Origin: Pseudomonadota bacterium | GTDB lineage: Bacteria > Pseudomonadota > Gammaproteobacteria > Burkholderiales > Burkholderiaceae_B | Reading direction: 5' to 3' | Assembly: GCA_023427085.1 (NCBI GenBank) | Contig: JAEZBO010000001.1 | Location: 1 to 26,729 of the forward strand | Length of the DNA stretch: 26,729 nucleotides | In this document: one piece after another, positions 7,293 to 15,456 of the stretch | Layout: every line of letters begins with the position of its first letter | How positions within the stretch are numbered: the first letter of the stretch is position 1 | Translations under genes and position numbers: made by a program | The notes under the pieces: generated by a model | What the model was told of the DNA's origin: nothing | Database searches by the model: none | What the model saw: the letters and a program-made list of their open reading frames with translations, nothing else

Positions 7293-8207
7293 ATGGAATA
7301 TTTCGTCCAGCAGCTCATAAATGGGCTGACGCTTGGGTCGATCTATGGGCTGATCGCCATCGGTTATACGATGGTGTACGGCATCATCGGCATGATCAAC
7401 TTCGCGCACGGCGAGATCTACATGATCGGCGCCTACGTCGGGCTCGTGACGCTGACCGCCATCGGCACGCAAAGCGGCCTGCCGCTGCCGCTGATCATCG
7501 CCGCGATGATCCTGGTCGCGATGGCCGTCACCGGCGCCTACGGTTTCTCGGTCGAGCGTGTCGCCTACCGGCCGGTGCGCACCAGTCCGCGCCTGGTCGC
7601 GCTGATCTCGGCGATCGGCATGTCGATCTTCCTGCAGAACTGGGTCGCGCTGGGGCAGGGCGCGCGCGACATGGCCGTGCCGTCGATGATCTCCGGCGCG
7701 GTGCAGTTCCACATGGGCACCGACTTCGACGTGACGGTGCCGTATTCGCGGCTGCTGATCATCGTGGTGACCGTCACGCTGATGATCGCGCTGACGCTGT
7801 TCATCAAGTATTCGCGCATGGGCCGCGCCTCGCGCGCGTGTTCGCAGGACATGCGCATGGCCAACCTGCTGGGCATCGACACCAACCGGGTGATCTCGTT
7901 CACCTTCGTGCTGGGCGCCATCATGGCCGCGGTCGGTGGCGTGCTGATCGCCATCACGATCGGCAAGCTCAACCCCTTCATCGGTTTCATCGCCGGCATC
8001 AAGGCCTTCACGGCCGCGGTGCTGGGCGGCATCGGCAGCATCCCCGGCGCGATGCTGGGCGGCGTGCTGCTCGGGCTGGCCGAGACCTTCGCGGCCGCGT
8101 ATATCTCGTCGCAATACAAGGACATCGTGGCATTCAGCCTGCTGGTGCTGATCCTGCTGTTCCGTCCCACCGGCCTGCTGGGCAAGCCTGAAGTCGAGAA
8201 GGTCTGA
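7293..8207 (+). CDS. livH: Branched-chain amino acid ABC transporter permease LivH
   Basis: 304 residues, an inner-membrane permease with about eight hydrophobic segments. The start MEYFVQQLINGLTLGSIYGL and the MINFAHGEIYMIGAY motif are hallmarks of LivH/BraD. The cytoplasmic loop with GIDTNRVISFTFVLGA is the ABC-contact (EAA-like) region, and the C-terminal LLFRPTGLLG is typical. ATG 7293 is used, with GGGGAG ten bases upstream. It is the first gene of livHMGF; the usual periplasmic binding protein gene is not upstream. The substrate could be branched-chain amino acids, amides or related compounds, and the permease alone does not say which. Confidence 0.95.
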   Translation: MEYFVQQLINGLTLGSIYGLIAIGYTMVYGIIGMINFAHGEIYMIGAYVGLVTLTAIGTQSGLPLPLIIAAMILVAMAVTGAYGFSVERVAYRPVRTSPRLVALISAIGMSIFLQNWVALGQGARDMAVPSMISGAVQFHMGTDFDVTVPYSRLLIIVVTVTLMIALTLFIKYSRMGRASRACSQDMRMANLLGIDTNRVISFTFVLGAIMAAVGGVLIAITIGKLNPFIGFIAGIKAFTAAVLGGIGSIPGAMLGGVLLGLAETFAAAYISSQYKDIVAFSLLVLILLFRPTGLLGKPEVEKV

Positions 8208-8209
8208 TC

Positions 8210-9432
8210 ATGGGTAACACAGTCAAGAACGCATTCATCGCCGCGCTCATGACCGGGGTGCTGGTGGCCCCGATCTTCGGGCTGCAACTGCTGCGCGTAG
8301 GTACCGTCACCGAGATCCAGCCGCGCTGGGACATGATCGCGATGGCCTGCGCCATCGTCTTCGTGTTCCAGATGATCCGCCCGTATCTGGCGCGCGGCCT
8401 CAAGGGCATCAAGCTGCCGACGCTGCCGGCCTCGCCCACGCGCGGCCGCAAGCCGATCATGCTGCTGCTTTTGCTGGCGCTGGTGATCTGGCCGTTCTTC
8501 AGCGGCCGCAGCAACGTCGACATCGCCACGCTGGTGCTGATCTACGTGATGCTGGGCCTGGGCCTGAACATCGTGGTCGGATTCGCCGGCCTGCTCGACC
8601 TGGGTTTTGTCGGTTTCTACGCGGTCGGCGCCTATACCTACGCGCTGCTGTACCACTGGGCCGACTGGGGCTTCTGGCAGGCCCTGCCGATGTCCGGCGC
8701 GATGGCCGCGCTGTTCGGCTTCATCCTCGGCTTTCCGGTGCTGCGGCTGCGCGGCGACTACCTGGCCATCGTCACGCTGGGCTTCGGCGAGATCATCCGG
8801 CTGCTGCTGATCAACCTCAACCAGTGGACCGGCGGCCCCGACGGCATCTCGGGCATCCCCAAGCCCACGGTGTTCGGCATCGAGATGGCGCGCCGTCCCA
8901 GCGAGGCTGGCGGCACCACCTTCCACGACATGCTGGGGCTGACCTTCAGCAACCAGCACATGGTGATCTACCTGTACCTGATGGCGCTGATCCTGGCGCT
9001 GGTCACGCTGTTCGTCTCGACGCGGCTGATCCGCATGCCGGTCGGCCGCGCCTGGGAGGCCCTGCGCGAGGACGAGATCGCCTGCCGCTCGCTGGGCCTG
9101 AACCCGACCCGCATCAAGCTGTCGGCCTTCACGCTGGGCGCGATGTTCGCCGGCTTCGGCGGCGCCTTCTTCGCGGCGCGCCAGGGGCTGGTCAATCCGG
9201 AGTCCTTCACGTTCATCGAGTCGGCGCTGATCCTGGCCATCGTGGTGCTGGGCGGCATGGGCTCGCAGGTGGGCGTGATCCTGGCGGCCATCGTGCTGAC
9301 GGTGCTGCCCGAGCTGGCGCGTGAATTCGCCGAATACCGCATGTTGCTGTTCGGCCTGGTGATGGTGTTGATGATGATGTGGAGACCGCAAGGCCTGCTG
9401 CCGATGAAACGTCCTCATGTGGAGCTGCGCAA

Positions 9433-9436
<4 letters not shown>
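8210..9436 (+). CDS. livM: Branched-chain amino acid ABC transporter permease LivM
   Basis: 408 residues. It has an N-terminal extension with two hydrophobic segments before the core permease, as in E. coli-type LivM. The motifs GLLDLGFVGFYAVGAYTYALL and LRLRGDYLAIVTLGFGEIIR are characteristic, with the EAA-like loop near SLGLNPTRIKLSAFTLGAMF and the C-terminal MMWRPQGLLP. It starts two bases after the livH stop and overlaps the livG start, so the four proteins are co-translated. It forms the heteromeric channel with LivH. Confidence 0.95.
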
Positions 9437-10199
<763 letters not shown>

Positions 10200-10200
<1 letters not shown>

Positions 10201-10901
10201 TGCTCAAGCTCGACAACATCAACACGCACTACGGCGCCATCCAGGCGCTGCACGACGTCTCGGTCGAGGTCAAGGAAGGCGAGATCGTCACGCTGATCGG
10301 CGCCAACGGCGCCGGCAAGACCACGCTGCTGATGACGGTCTGCGGCACGCCGCGCGCCAGCAGCGGCAAGGTCACGTTCCTGGGCGAGGACATCACCGCC
10401 AAGCCGACCCACGAGATCATGCGCAGCGGCATCGCGATCTCGCCCGAGGGCCGGCGCGTGTTCCCCGACCTGACGGTGGCCGAAAACCTGATGATGGGCG
10501 GCTTCTTCGCCGACAAAACGGCGATGCAGGCCGGCATCGACCACGTCTACACGCTGTTTCCGCGCCTCAAGGAGCGCGCCGCGCAGCGCGCCGGCACCAT
10601 GTCGGGCGGCGAACAGCAGATGCTGGCGATCGGCCGCGCGCTGATGACGCGGCCCAAGCTGCTGCTGCTGGACGAGCCGACGCTGGGCCTGGCGCCGCTG
10701 ATCATCGCGCAGATCTTCGACATCATCCGCACCATCCGCGACGAAGGCGTGACGGTGTTCCTGGTCGAACAGAACGCCAACAAGGCGCTCGGCGTGGCCG
10801 ATCGGGGCTACGTGCTCGAGACCGGCCGCGTGGTGCTGGCCGACACCGGCCCGAACCTGCTGGCCAATGCCGACGTGCGCAAGGCCTACCTGGGCGCCTG
10901 A
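10200..10901 (+). CDS. livF: Branched-chain amino acid ABC transporter ATP-binding protein LivF
   Basis: 233 residues. Walker A is GANGAGKTT, the signature is MSGGEQQMLAIGRALM, Walker B is LLLLDEPTLGLAP, and the switch region is FLVEQNANKAL with the Gln-for-His substitution usual in LivF. GGGGGA (10188-10193) places the start at ATG 10200, overlapping the livG stop; an ATG three bases earlier is the alternative. It is the last gene of the operon and converges on the glutathione S-transferase gene after 36 bases, with no clear poly-T terminator between them. Confidence 0.96.
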
Positions 10902-10937
10902 CGGCGGCCCAGGCCGGCCATCACCGGGCGGACGGCC

Positions 10938-11654
10938 TCAGTCGCCGTCCAGCTCGGGGTAGTGCCTGAAGATCCCTTCGCCAAAAGGCAGCCGGCGCTC
11001 GCTGTCGAAGTAGTCCTGCAGTTCGGGCAGCTTGGCGACCCGTTCGTGCAGCGCCATCAGCTTCGGGTATTTGCGCGACAGCCGCGCCATGCGTTGCGGA
11101 AACGCGTAGATCAGTCCCTCGACCAGGTGATGCAGCGACAGGTCGGCGTAGGTCCAGTCCTTGCCGGACTGCCCCTTGGCCATCAGCCAGCCGCTGTCCT
11201 GCACCAGGCTTTCGAAGTAGGCCAGGAACTTGGGCATGCGGGCGGTGCGAAAGTCCTCGGCGCGGCGCAGCGCCTCCTGCTTCTGCTCGTCGTAATACTT
11301 GCCGGCCGCGACCGGGTGATGCACGTCGTGGGCTTCGGCGACCATGTCGGCGATGGTCAGCTGCACCTGGTTGATCCACAACCGGCCGGCCAGGTCCTGC
11401 GGCGCCAGCCCATGTTTTTCGCCCAGGAACAGCAGGATGTTGGCGGTCTGCGCGATCGTCATGCCATCGGCCACCAGGTAGGGCGGCGCAAACGGCGGGT
11501 CGCGGCGCGCCTGCTGCAGATCGTCGATCAGGTTGGCCGAGTCGCCACTTGCCCGCGCACAGTCGCGATACGCGATGCCGCCGGCTTCGAGCGCCAGCCG
11601 CACGAATTCGCCGCGTCCGGGAATGCCGTTCCAGTACCAGAATTCATAGGCCAA
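10938..11654 (-). CDS. Glutathione S-transferase family protein
   Basis: 238 residues if translation begins at TTG 11654. That start is favoured because AAGGAG lies six bases upstream and the next residues (AYEFWYWNGIPGRGEFVRLA) are the beginning of the thioredoxin-like GST domain; an ATG at 11792 would add 46 residues unlike any GST. The N-terminal domain contains PPYLVADGMTIAQTANILLF, the glutathione-contact SNAIL/TRAIL-like region, and the helical C-terminal domain has DWTYADLSLHHLVEG near the N-capping motif. The substrate is unknown. It is a single gene, divergent from the sugar dehydrogenase. Confidence 0.88.
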   Translation of the reverse strand: MAYEFWYWNGIPGRGEFVRLALEAGGIAYRDCARASGDSANLIDDLQQARRDPPFAPPYLVADGMTIAQTANILLFLGEKHGLAPQDLAGRLWINQVQLTIADMVAEAHDVHHPVAAGKYYDEQKQEALRRAEDFRTARMPKFLAYFESLVQDSGWLMAKGQSGKDWTYADLSLHHLVEGLIYAFPQRMARLSRKYPKLMALHERVAKLPELQDYFDSERRLPFGEGIFRHYPELDGD

Positions 11655-11908
11655 AGGGGTCTCCTTGGTGGGTGGGTCGTACCCCGTTTGTAGCGCGCAT
11701 GCGGGGTCTTTTGCTTTACCTGATGTATCAGCGGTATCGCGGCCTGACGAACGCCGTGATGGCCGCGCGGGAACCGTATCATCGCAGGGCACTCACACCT
11801 ATCCCAACACAAGGTCGCCAGCGCGACCGCGTACCATCCGCGCCGCCAGCCGGCGCGCTGGCGGCGCGGCGCCCAAGGCGGCACAGCTCGCAAACAGGGA
11901 GTCCATCT
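11655..11908. promoter_or_regulatory. Divergent intergenic region, glutathione S-transferase / sugar dehydrogenase
   Basis: 254 bases between two divergent starts. It holds the Shine-Dalgarno sequences of both genes (AAGGAG for the transferase on the minus strand, AGGGAG at 11896-11901 for the dehydrogenase) and an AT-richer patch around 11708-11736 that could hold promoters. I could not pick out a convincing -35/-10 pair. Confidence 0.3.
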
Positions 11909-13036
11909 ATGAAGAAGTCGACGTTATGGGTACGCCGCGCCGGCGCTGCCGCGGTGCTGCTGAGCGCAGCCGCGCTGGCGCAGGCCGCGCAAGCGGCGCA
12001 GGTCGAAGAACTGGCCAGCGGCCTGCAGCACCCTTGGGGCATGACCTTCCTGCCCGGCGACCAGGGCGTGCTGGTGACCGAGCGCACCGGCAGCCTGCGC
12101 TGGTGGCGCGAGGGCGGCGAACTCTCCAAGCCGCTGAGCGGCGTGCCCAAGGTGTGGGCGCGCTCGCAGGGCGGCCTGCTCGACGTCGCCTTGTCGCCCG
12201 GCTTCGAACAGGACCGGCTGGTCTACCTGTCCTATGCCGAGGAAGGCGGCGAGGGAGCCGGCACCGCGGTGGGCCGGGGCCGGCTGGCGCAGGACAACTC
12301 GGGCCTCGAAGACTTCGAGGTGATCTTCCGGCAGGAGCCCAAGCTCTCGGGCGGCCAGCATTTCGGCTCGCGGCTGGTGTTCGACCGCGACGGCATGCTG
12401 TTCATCACGCTGGGCGACAACGGCCAGCGCCCGACCGCGCAGGACCTCGACAAACTGCAGGGCAAGACGGTGCGGCTGAACGCCGACGGCAGCGTGCCCA
12501 AGGACAACCCGTTCGTCGACAAGCCCGGCGCGCGGCCCGAGATCTGGTCCTACGGCCATCGCAATGCCCAAGGCATGGCGCTGCATCCGGGCACCGGCGC
12601 GATCTGGCAGAACGAGCATGGCGCGCAGGGCGGCGACGAGGTCAACATCCCGCAGGCCGGCAAGAACTACGGCTGGCCGCTGGCCACCCACGGCGTGAAC
12701 TATGGCGGCGCGCCGATCCCCGAGGCGAAGGGCCAGGAAGTGGCCGGCACCGAGCCGCCGCACAAGGCCTGGACGCCGTCGCCGGCCTTCAGCGGCATGG
12801 CGTTCTATCAGGGCGACCGCCATCCAGCCTGGAACAACTCCTTGTTCATGGGCGCGCTCAAGGCGCAGAGCCTGTTGCGGCTGACGCTCGATGGCGACCG
12901 CATCGTCGGCGAGGAGCGGCTGCTCGAAGGGCGTAACGAACGGATCCGCGACGTGCGGGTGTCGCCCGACGGCCAGGTCTATGTGCTGACCGACTCGCGC
13001 CAGGGCAAGCTGTTGCGGGTCAGCCCGGCGCAGTGA
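11909..13036 (+). CDS. Periplasmic PQQ-dependent sugar dehydrogenase (YliI/GdhB-like)
   Basis: 375 residues. A signal peptide (RRAGAAAVLLSAAALAQAAQA) is followed by a six-bladed beta-propeller of the soluble glucose/aldose dehydrogenase family. Seen motifs are LQHPWGMTFLP, the GGQHFGSRLVFDRDGMLFIT segment containing the likely catalytic His, GDNGQRPTAQDLDKLQGK, SYGHRNAQGMALHP, NEHGAQGGDEVN and NYGWPLATHGVNY, all typical of YliI. It would oxidise aldose sugars in the periplasm with PQQ and calcium. PQQ synthesis genes are not in the window. AGGGAG seven bases before ATG 11909 supports the start. Its end overlaps the convergent permease gene by 17 bases. Confidence 0.9.
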   Translation: MKKSTLWVRRAGAAAVLLSAAALAQAAQAAQVEELASGLQHPWGMTFLPGDQGVLVTERTGSLRWWREGGELSKPLSGVPKVWARSQGGLLDVALSPGFEQDRLVYLSYAEEGGEGAGTAVGRGRLAQDNSGLEDFEVIFRQEPKLSGGQHFGSRLVFDRDGMLFITLGDNGQRPTAQDLDKLQGKTVRLNADGSVPKDNPFVDKPGARPEIWSYGHRNAQGMALHPGTGAIWQNEHGAQGGDEVNIPQAGKNYGWPLATHGVNYGGAPIPEAKGQEVAGTEPPHKAWTPSPAFSGMAFYQGDRHPAWNNSLFMGALKAQSLLRLTLDGDRIVGEERLLEGRNERIRDVRVSPDGQVYVLTDSRQGKLLRVSPAQ

Positions 13037-13940
13037 TCTGGCGCCGCCGCGCGCGCCGGCGCGACGACTCGCGCATCGCGATGTAGATGCCGCTGCCGGC
13101 GATCAGCCCGGCGCCGGCGAAAGCCCAGGCGTCGGGCAGCTCGCGCCAGAACAGCCAGCCGAACAGCGCGGCCCAGATCAGCCCGGTGTAGTCGAACGGC
13201 GCCACCACCGAGGCCGGCGCGATCCGAAAGCCCTGCGTGATCAGCCCCAGTCCCAGCGTGCTGAACAGCGCGATGCCGGCGATGCCGTGCGCGTGCTGCC
13301 ATTGCACCGGCTGCCAATACCAGGGCTGGGCCAGGCTGCTGACCACCACCTGGCCGAAGGCGATGTAGAACATCGTCGTCAGCATGCTTTCCTCGGGGCC
13401 GATGCGGCGCGCGCTGACCATCATCGCCGCGTAGCCCAGCGCGGTCACCAGCGGCAGCAGCGCGGCCGGTTGAAAGCCGCTCATGCCCGGGCGCACCACG
13501 ATCAGCACCCCCAGAAAACCCGCCAGCACCGCGATCCAGGCCTTGGCATCGACCCGTTCGTTGAGCGCGATCACCGACAGCGCGGTCACGAACAGCGGCG
13601 CGGCGAACGCGATCGCGGTGGTCTCGGCCAGCGGCAGCATCGTCAGGCCCAGATAGAAACAGCAGGCCGAGCCGACGTTCAGCGCGCCGCGCAGCAGATG
13701 GGTGCCCAGGTAGTTGGTGCGCAGCGCGCGGCGGCCGCCATGCATCAGCACCAGCGCGGTCACCACCGGCAGCGCCAGCAGCGCCCGCATGAACAGCAGC
13801 TGGATCGGCGAATAATGGCCGGCCAGCCACTTGGCGAGGCTGTCGCTGACGGTCAGGCAGAAGATGCCGCCCATGATGCAGGCGATGCCTGCCGGAATGG
13901 CGGCCTCGCGGGCGGCGCTGGAGGAAGTTTGGCTGGACAT
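13020..13940 (-). CDS. EamA/DMT-superfamily permease
   Basis: 306 residues from ATG 13940. Ten hydrophobic segments in two EamA repeats are visible, the first starting GIACIMGGIFCLTVSDSLAKWL and the second around LLPLVTALGYAAMMVSARRIG. The glycine-rich helices and the LPLAETTAIAFAAPLFVTALS segment are typical of drug/metabolite transporters of the RhaT/EamA type. The substrate cannot be read from sequence. An in-frame upstream ATG at 14075 would add 45 non-membrane residues and is less likely. It is divergent from cysE and converges on the sugar dehydrogenase. Confidence 0.9.
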   Translation of the reverse strand: MSSQTSSSAAREAAIPAGIACIMGGIFCLTVSDSLAKWLAGHYSPIQLLFMRALLALPVVTALVLMHGGRRALRTNYLGTHLLRGALNVGSACCFYLGLTMLPLAETTAIAFAAPLFVTALSVIALNERVDAKAWIAVLAGFLGVLIVVRPGMSGFQPAALLPLVTALGYAAMMVSARRIGPEESMLTTMFYIAFGQVVVSSLAQPWYWQPVQWQHAHGIAGIALFSTLGLGLITQGFRIAPASVVAPFDYTGLIWAALFGWLFWRELPDAWAFAGAGLIAGSGIYIAMRESSRRRARRRQITAPG

Positions 13941-14219
13941 GACGATGCGAAGACAGGCAGGCTCGCCGGTTCGGTATTGAGGGACGCAAGCCTGGCCGGC
14001 TAGCCTACCAGATCGGCGCGGCGGCCAGCCGCGCGGCGCCAAGAAAGCCCGCGGGTCGCGCGCCGGCTGTGGCAAACAGGCGTCGTCAAGGGCTGGCCAG
14101 CCGTCAAAGCCCGGCTGCCGACAGGGGTATTGGCAGGCGCCGAGCCGGTAATATGAGCCGTGCGCGCCGCCTGACGGCGCGCCTTCACCCTAGGCATGTA
14201 CAGAAGTGGGAGCAGTACC
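13941..14219. promoter_or_regulatory. Divergent permease/cysE intergenic region
   Basis: 279 bases. TTGGCA (14130-14135) and TATGAG (14152-14157), 16 bases apart, are the best candidate promoter for cysE. An 8-bp perfect hairpin (14162-14169 with 14175-14182, loop CCTGA) would lie near the transcript start; no poly-T follows, so it is not a standard terminator. GGGAG (14208-14212) is the cysE ribosome site. All of these were chosen by eye. Confidence 0.35.
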
Positions 14220-15194
14220 ATGAGCGAAATCATCGCCCCGCCCGAGACCGGCTGGGGCCTGTCCGGCATCGTCGCCGACCTGCGCGACGCGCGGATGCAG
14301 TGGCGGGCCCAGAGCGGCCGCGTGCGGTCGACCGGCGAACGCGAATTTCCGTCCGTCGACGAAATCCGCGAGATCGTCGAGCTGCTCTGTGGCGCCTTGT
14401 TCCCGATGCGCCTGGGCCCGTCCGACCTGCGCGAAGAAAACGAAGACGCCTACGTGCAGCTGACGCTGTCGAACGCGCTCAATCGCCTGAACCGGCAACT
14501 GCAGCTCGAACTGGGCTATGGCGTGCGCGGCAAGCCGCACTGCCGCAGCAGCATCGCCGAGCAGGCCGAGGCATTGGTGCGCAGCTTTTCGGCGGCGCTG
14601 CCGCGCGTGCGCCGCGTGCTCGATAGCGACGTCATGGCGGCCTATCACGGCGACCCGGCCGCGCGCAGCGTCGACGAGGTGCTGCTGTGCTACCCGGGCG
14701 TGATCGCCGTCATCCATCACCGGCTGGCCCACGAGCTCTACAAGCTCGGTGCGCCGCTGGTGGCGCGCATCGTCGCCGAGATCGCCCACGCCGACACCGG
14801 CATCGACATCCATCCGGGCGCGACCATCGGCCAGAGCTTCTTCATCGACCACGGTACCGGCGTGGTGATCGGCGAGACCACGGTGATCGGCGAGCGCGTG
14901 CGGCTGTACCAGGCCGTCACGCTGGGCGCCAAGCGTTTTCCGGCCAGCGACAACGGCGAGCTCAAGAAGGGGCTGCCGCGCCACCCGATCCTCGAGGACG
15001 ACGTGGTGGTCTACGCCGGCGCGACCATCCTGGGCCGCATCACGATCGGCCGCGCCTCGGTGATCGGCGGCAACGTCTGGCTGACCAACTCGGTGCCATC
15101 GTCCAGCAACGTCACGCAGGCCTCGCTGGTCAACGATTGTCCCGAGCAGGGCGGCACCTCGGCCGGCAAGGTGGTGCTGGCGCCGCGGCGCTGA
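14220..15194 (+). CDS. cysE: Serine O-acetyltransferase (EpsC/CysE type)
   Basis: 324 residues. The C-terminal half is a left-handed beta-helix of hexapeptide repeats (from about residue 190: TGIDIHPGATIGQSFFIDHGTG and onward), with the catalytic-region HPGA and DHGTG motifs and the LGAKRF...RHPILEDDVVVYAGATILG coenzyme-A-site run. The helical N-terminal part is longer than in E. coli CysE and matches the EpsC-like form common in Burkholderiales. It makes O-acetylserine from serine and acetyl-CoA, the committed step of cysteine synthesis. GGGAG seven bases before ATG 14220 fixes the start. It is probably monocistronic. A 7-bp GC hairpin (15275-15281 with 15289-15295) lies downstream without a T-tract. 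Confidence 0.93.
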   Translation: MSEIIAPPETGWGLSGIVADLRDARMQWRAQSGRVRSTGEREFPSVDEIREIVELLCGALFPMRLGPSDLREENEDAYVQLTLSNALNRLNRQLQLELGYGVRGKPHCRSSIAEQAEALVRSFSAALPRVRRVLDSDVMAAYHGDPAARSVDEVLLCYPGVIAVIHHRLAHELYKLGAPLVARIVAEIAHADTGIDIHPGATIGQSFFIDHGTGVVIGETTVIGERVRLYQAVTLGAKRFPASDNGELKKGLPRHPILEDDVVVYAGATILGRITIGRASVIGGNVWLTNSVPSSSNVTQASLVNDCPEQGGTSAGKVVLAPRR

Positions 15195-15238
15195 GGCACG
15201 CGTCAAGCCCGGCGATGGTGCAATGAGCCGGGCATCAC

Positions 15239-15253
15239 GCACCGTCGGCGTGC
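15239..15253. promoter_or_regulatory. Candidate NtrC-type enhancer dyad upstream of nirB
   Basis: GCACCGTCGGCGTGC has the GCAC-N7-GTGC spacing of NtrC sites. Its centre is about 76 bases before the transcription start predicted from the sigma-54 promoter. A further NtrC-like half-site TGGTGCA lies at 15216-15222. The match to half-sites is short in GC-rich DNA, so this is tentative. Confidence 0.35.
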
Positions 15254-15295
15254 ACGCCGGCGGCCCGCAGCGCGGCCGCCCCCGTAGCGGGCGGC

Positions 15296-15312
15296 TGGCA
15301 CGATGATTGCTT
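15296..15312 (+). promoter_or_regulatory. Sigma-54 (RpoN) promoter of nirBD-cobA
   Basis: TGGCACGATGATTGCTT matches the sigma-54 consensus TGGCACG-N4-TTGCW exactly, with GG (15297-15298) and GC (15309-15310) twelve bases apart. It predicts transcription from about 15322, leaving a leader of ~135 bases before nirB. Its position in the cysE-nirB gap and orientation toward a nitrogen-assimilation operon agree with RpoN/NtrC control. Confidence 0.8.
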
Positions 15313-15365
15313 AGTCTGTCATGAGGGCGCCCAGGCGTCCCACACAACTCGTTCGGTATCAAGGC

Positions 15366-15407
15366 AAAGGCGCCACCGACCTCTCCCGAGGTTGTTGGCG
15401 CCTTTTT
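15366..15407 (+). terminator. Leader terminator (attenuator) upstream of nirB
   Basis: The perfect outer stem AAAGGCGCCA/TGGCGCCTTT (15366-15375 with 15396-15405) continues, after one mismatch, as a seven-pair inner stem (one G-T) closed by loop TCCC, and runs into TTTTT (15403-15407). It lies downstream of the sigma-54 promoter and upstream of nirB, so it would stop transcripts before the operon unless antitermination occurs. GGC-AAAGGC-GCC (15363-15374) can form a competing hairpin with a six-base loop having A at position 1 and G at position 4, the ANTAR target pattern. As a terminator the structure is strong; attenuation is inferred. Confidence 0.8.
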
Positions 15408-15456
15408 GTTGTCCGCGGTGCAGGCCCCAGCCTGCCTGCCGGCAACCGGAGACATC

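Noticed and set aside
7046..7318. Minus-strand 90-codon frame in the junction region
   Set aside because: It has no ribosome site or recognisable motif and overlaps the livH start; codon use is unlike either side.
7565..9418. 617-codon minus-strand open frame across livH and livM
   Set aside because: Its translation is His/Gln/Arg/Asp-rich with no domain, the usual antisense image of GC-rich membrane-protein genes, which are clear on the plus strand.
11655..11792. Longer glutathione S-transferase starting at ATG 11792
   Set aside because: The extra 46 residues do not resemble a GST, while TTG 11654 has a correctly placed AAGGAG and begins exactly at the domain.
13941..14075. Longer EamA permease starting at 14075
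   Set aside because: The added residues are Arg/Pro-rich and non-membrane; the family pattern starts at MSSQTSSSAAREA from 13940.
15275..15295. GC hairpin after cysE considered as its terminator
   Set aside because: The 7-bp stem is strong but has no T-tract and directly abuts the sigma-54 element, so a terminator call is not supported.
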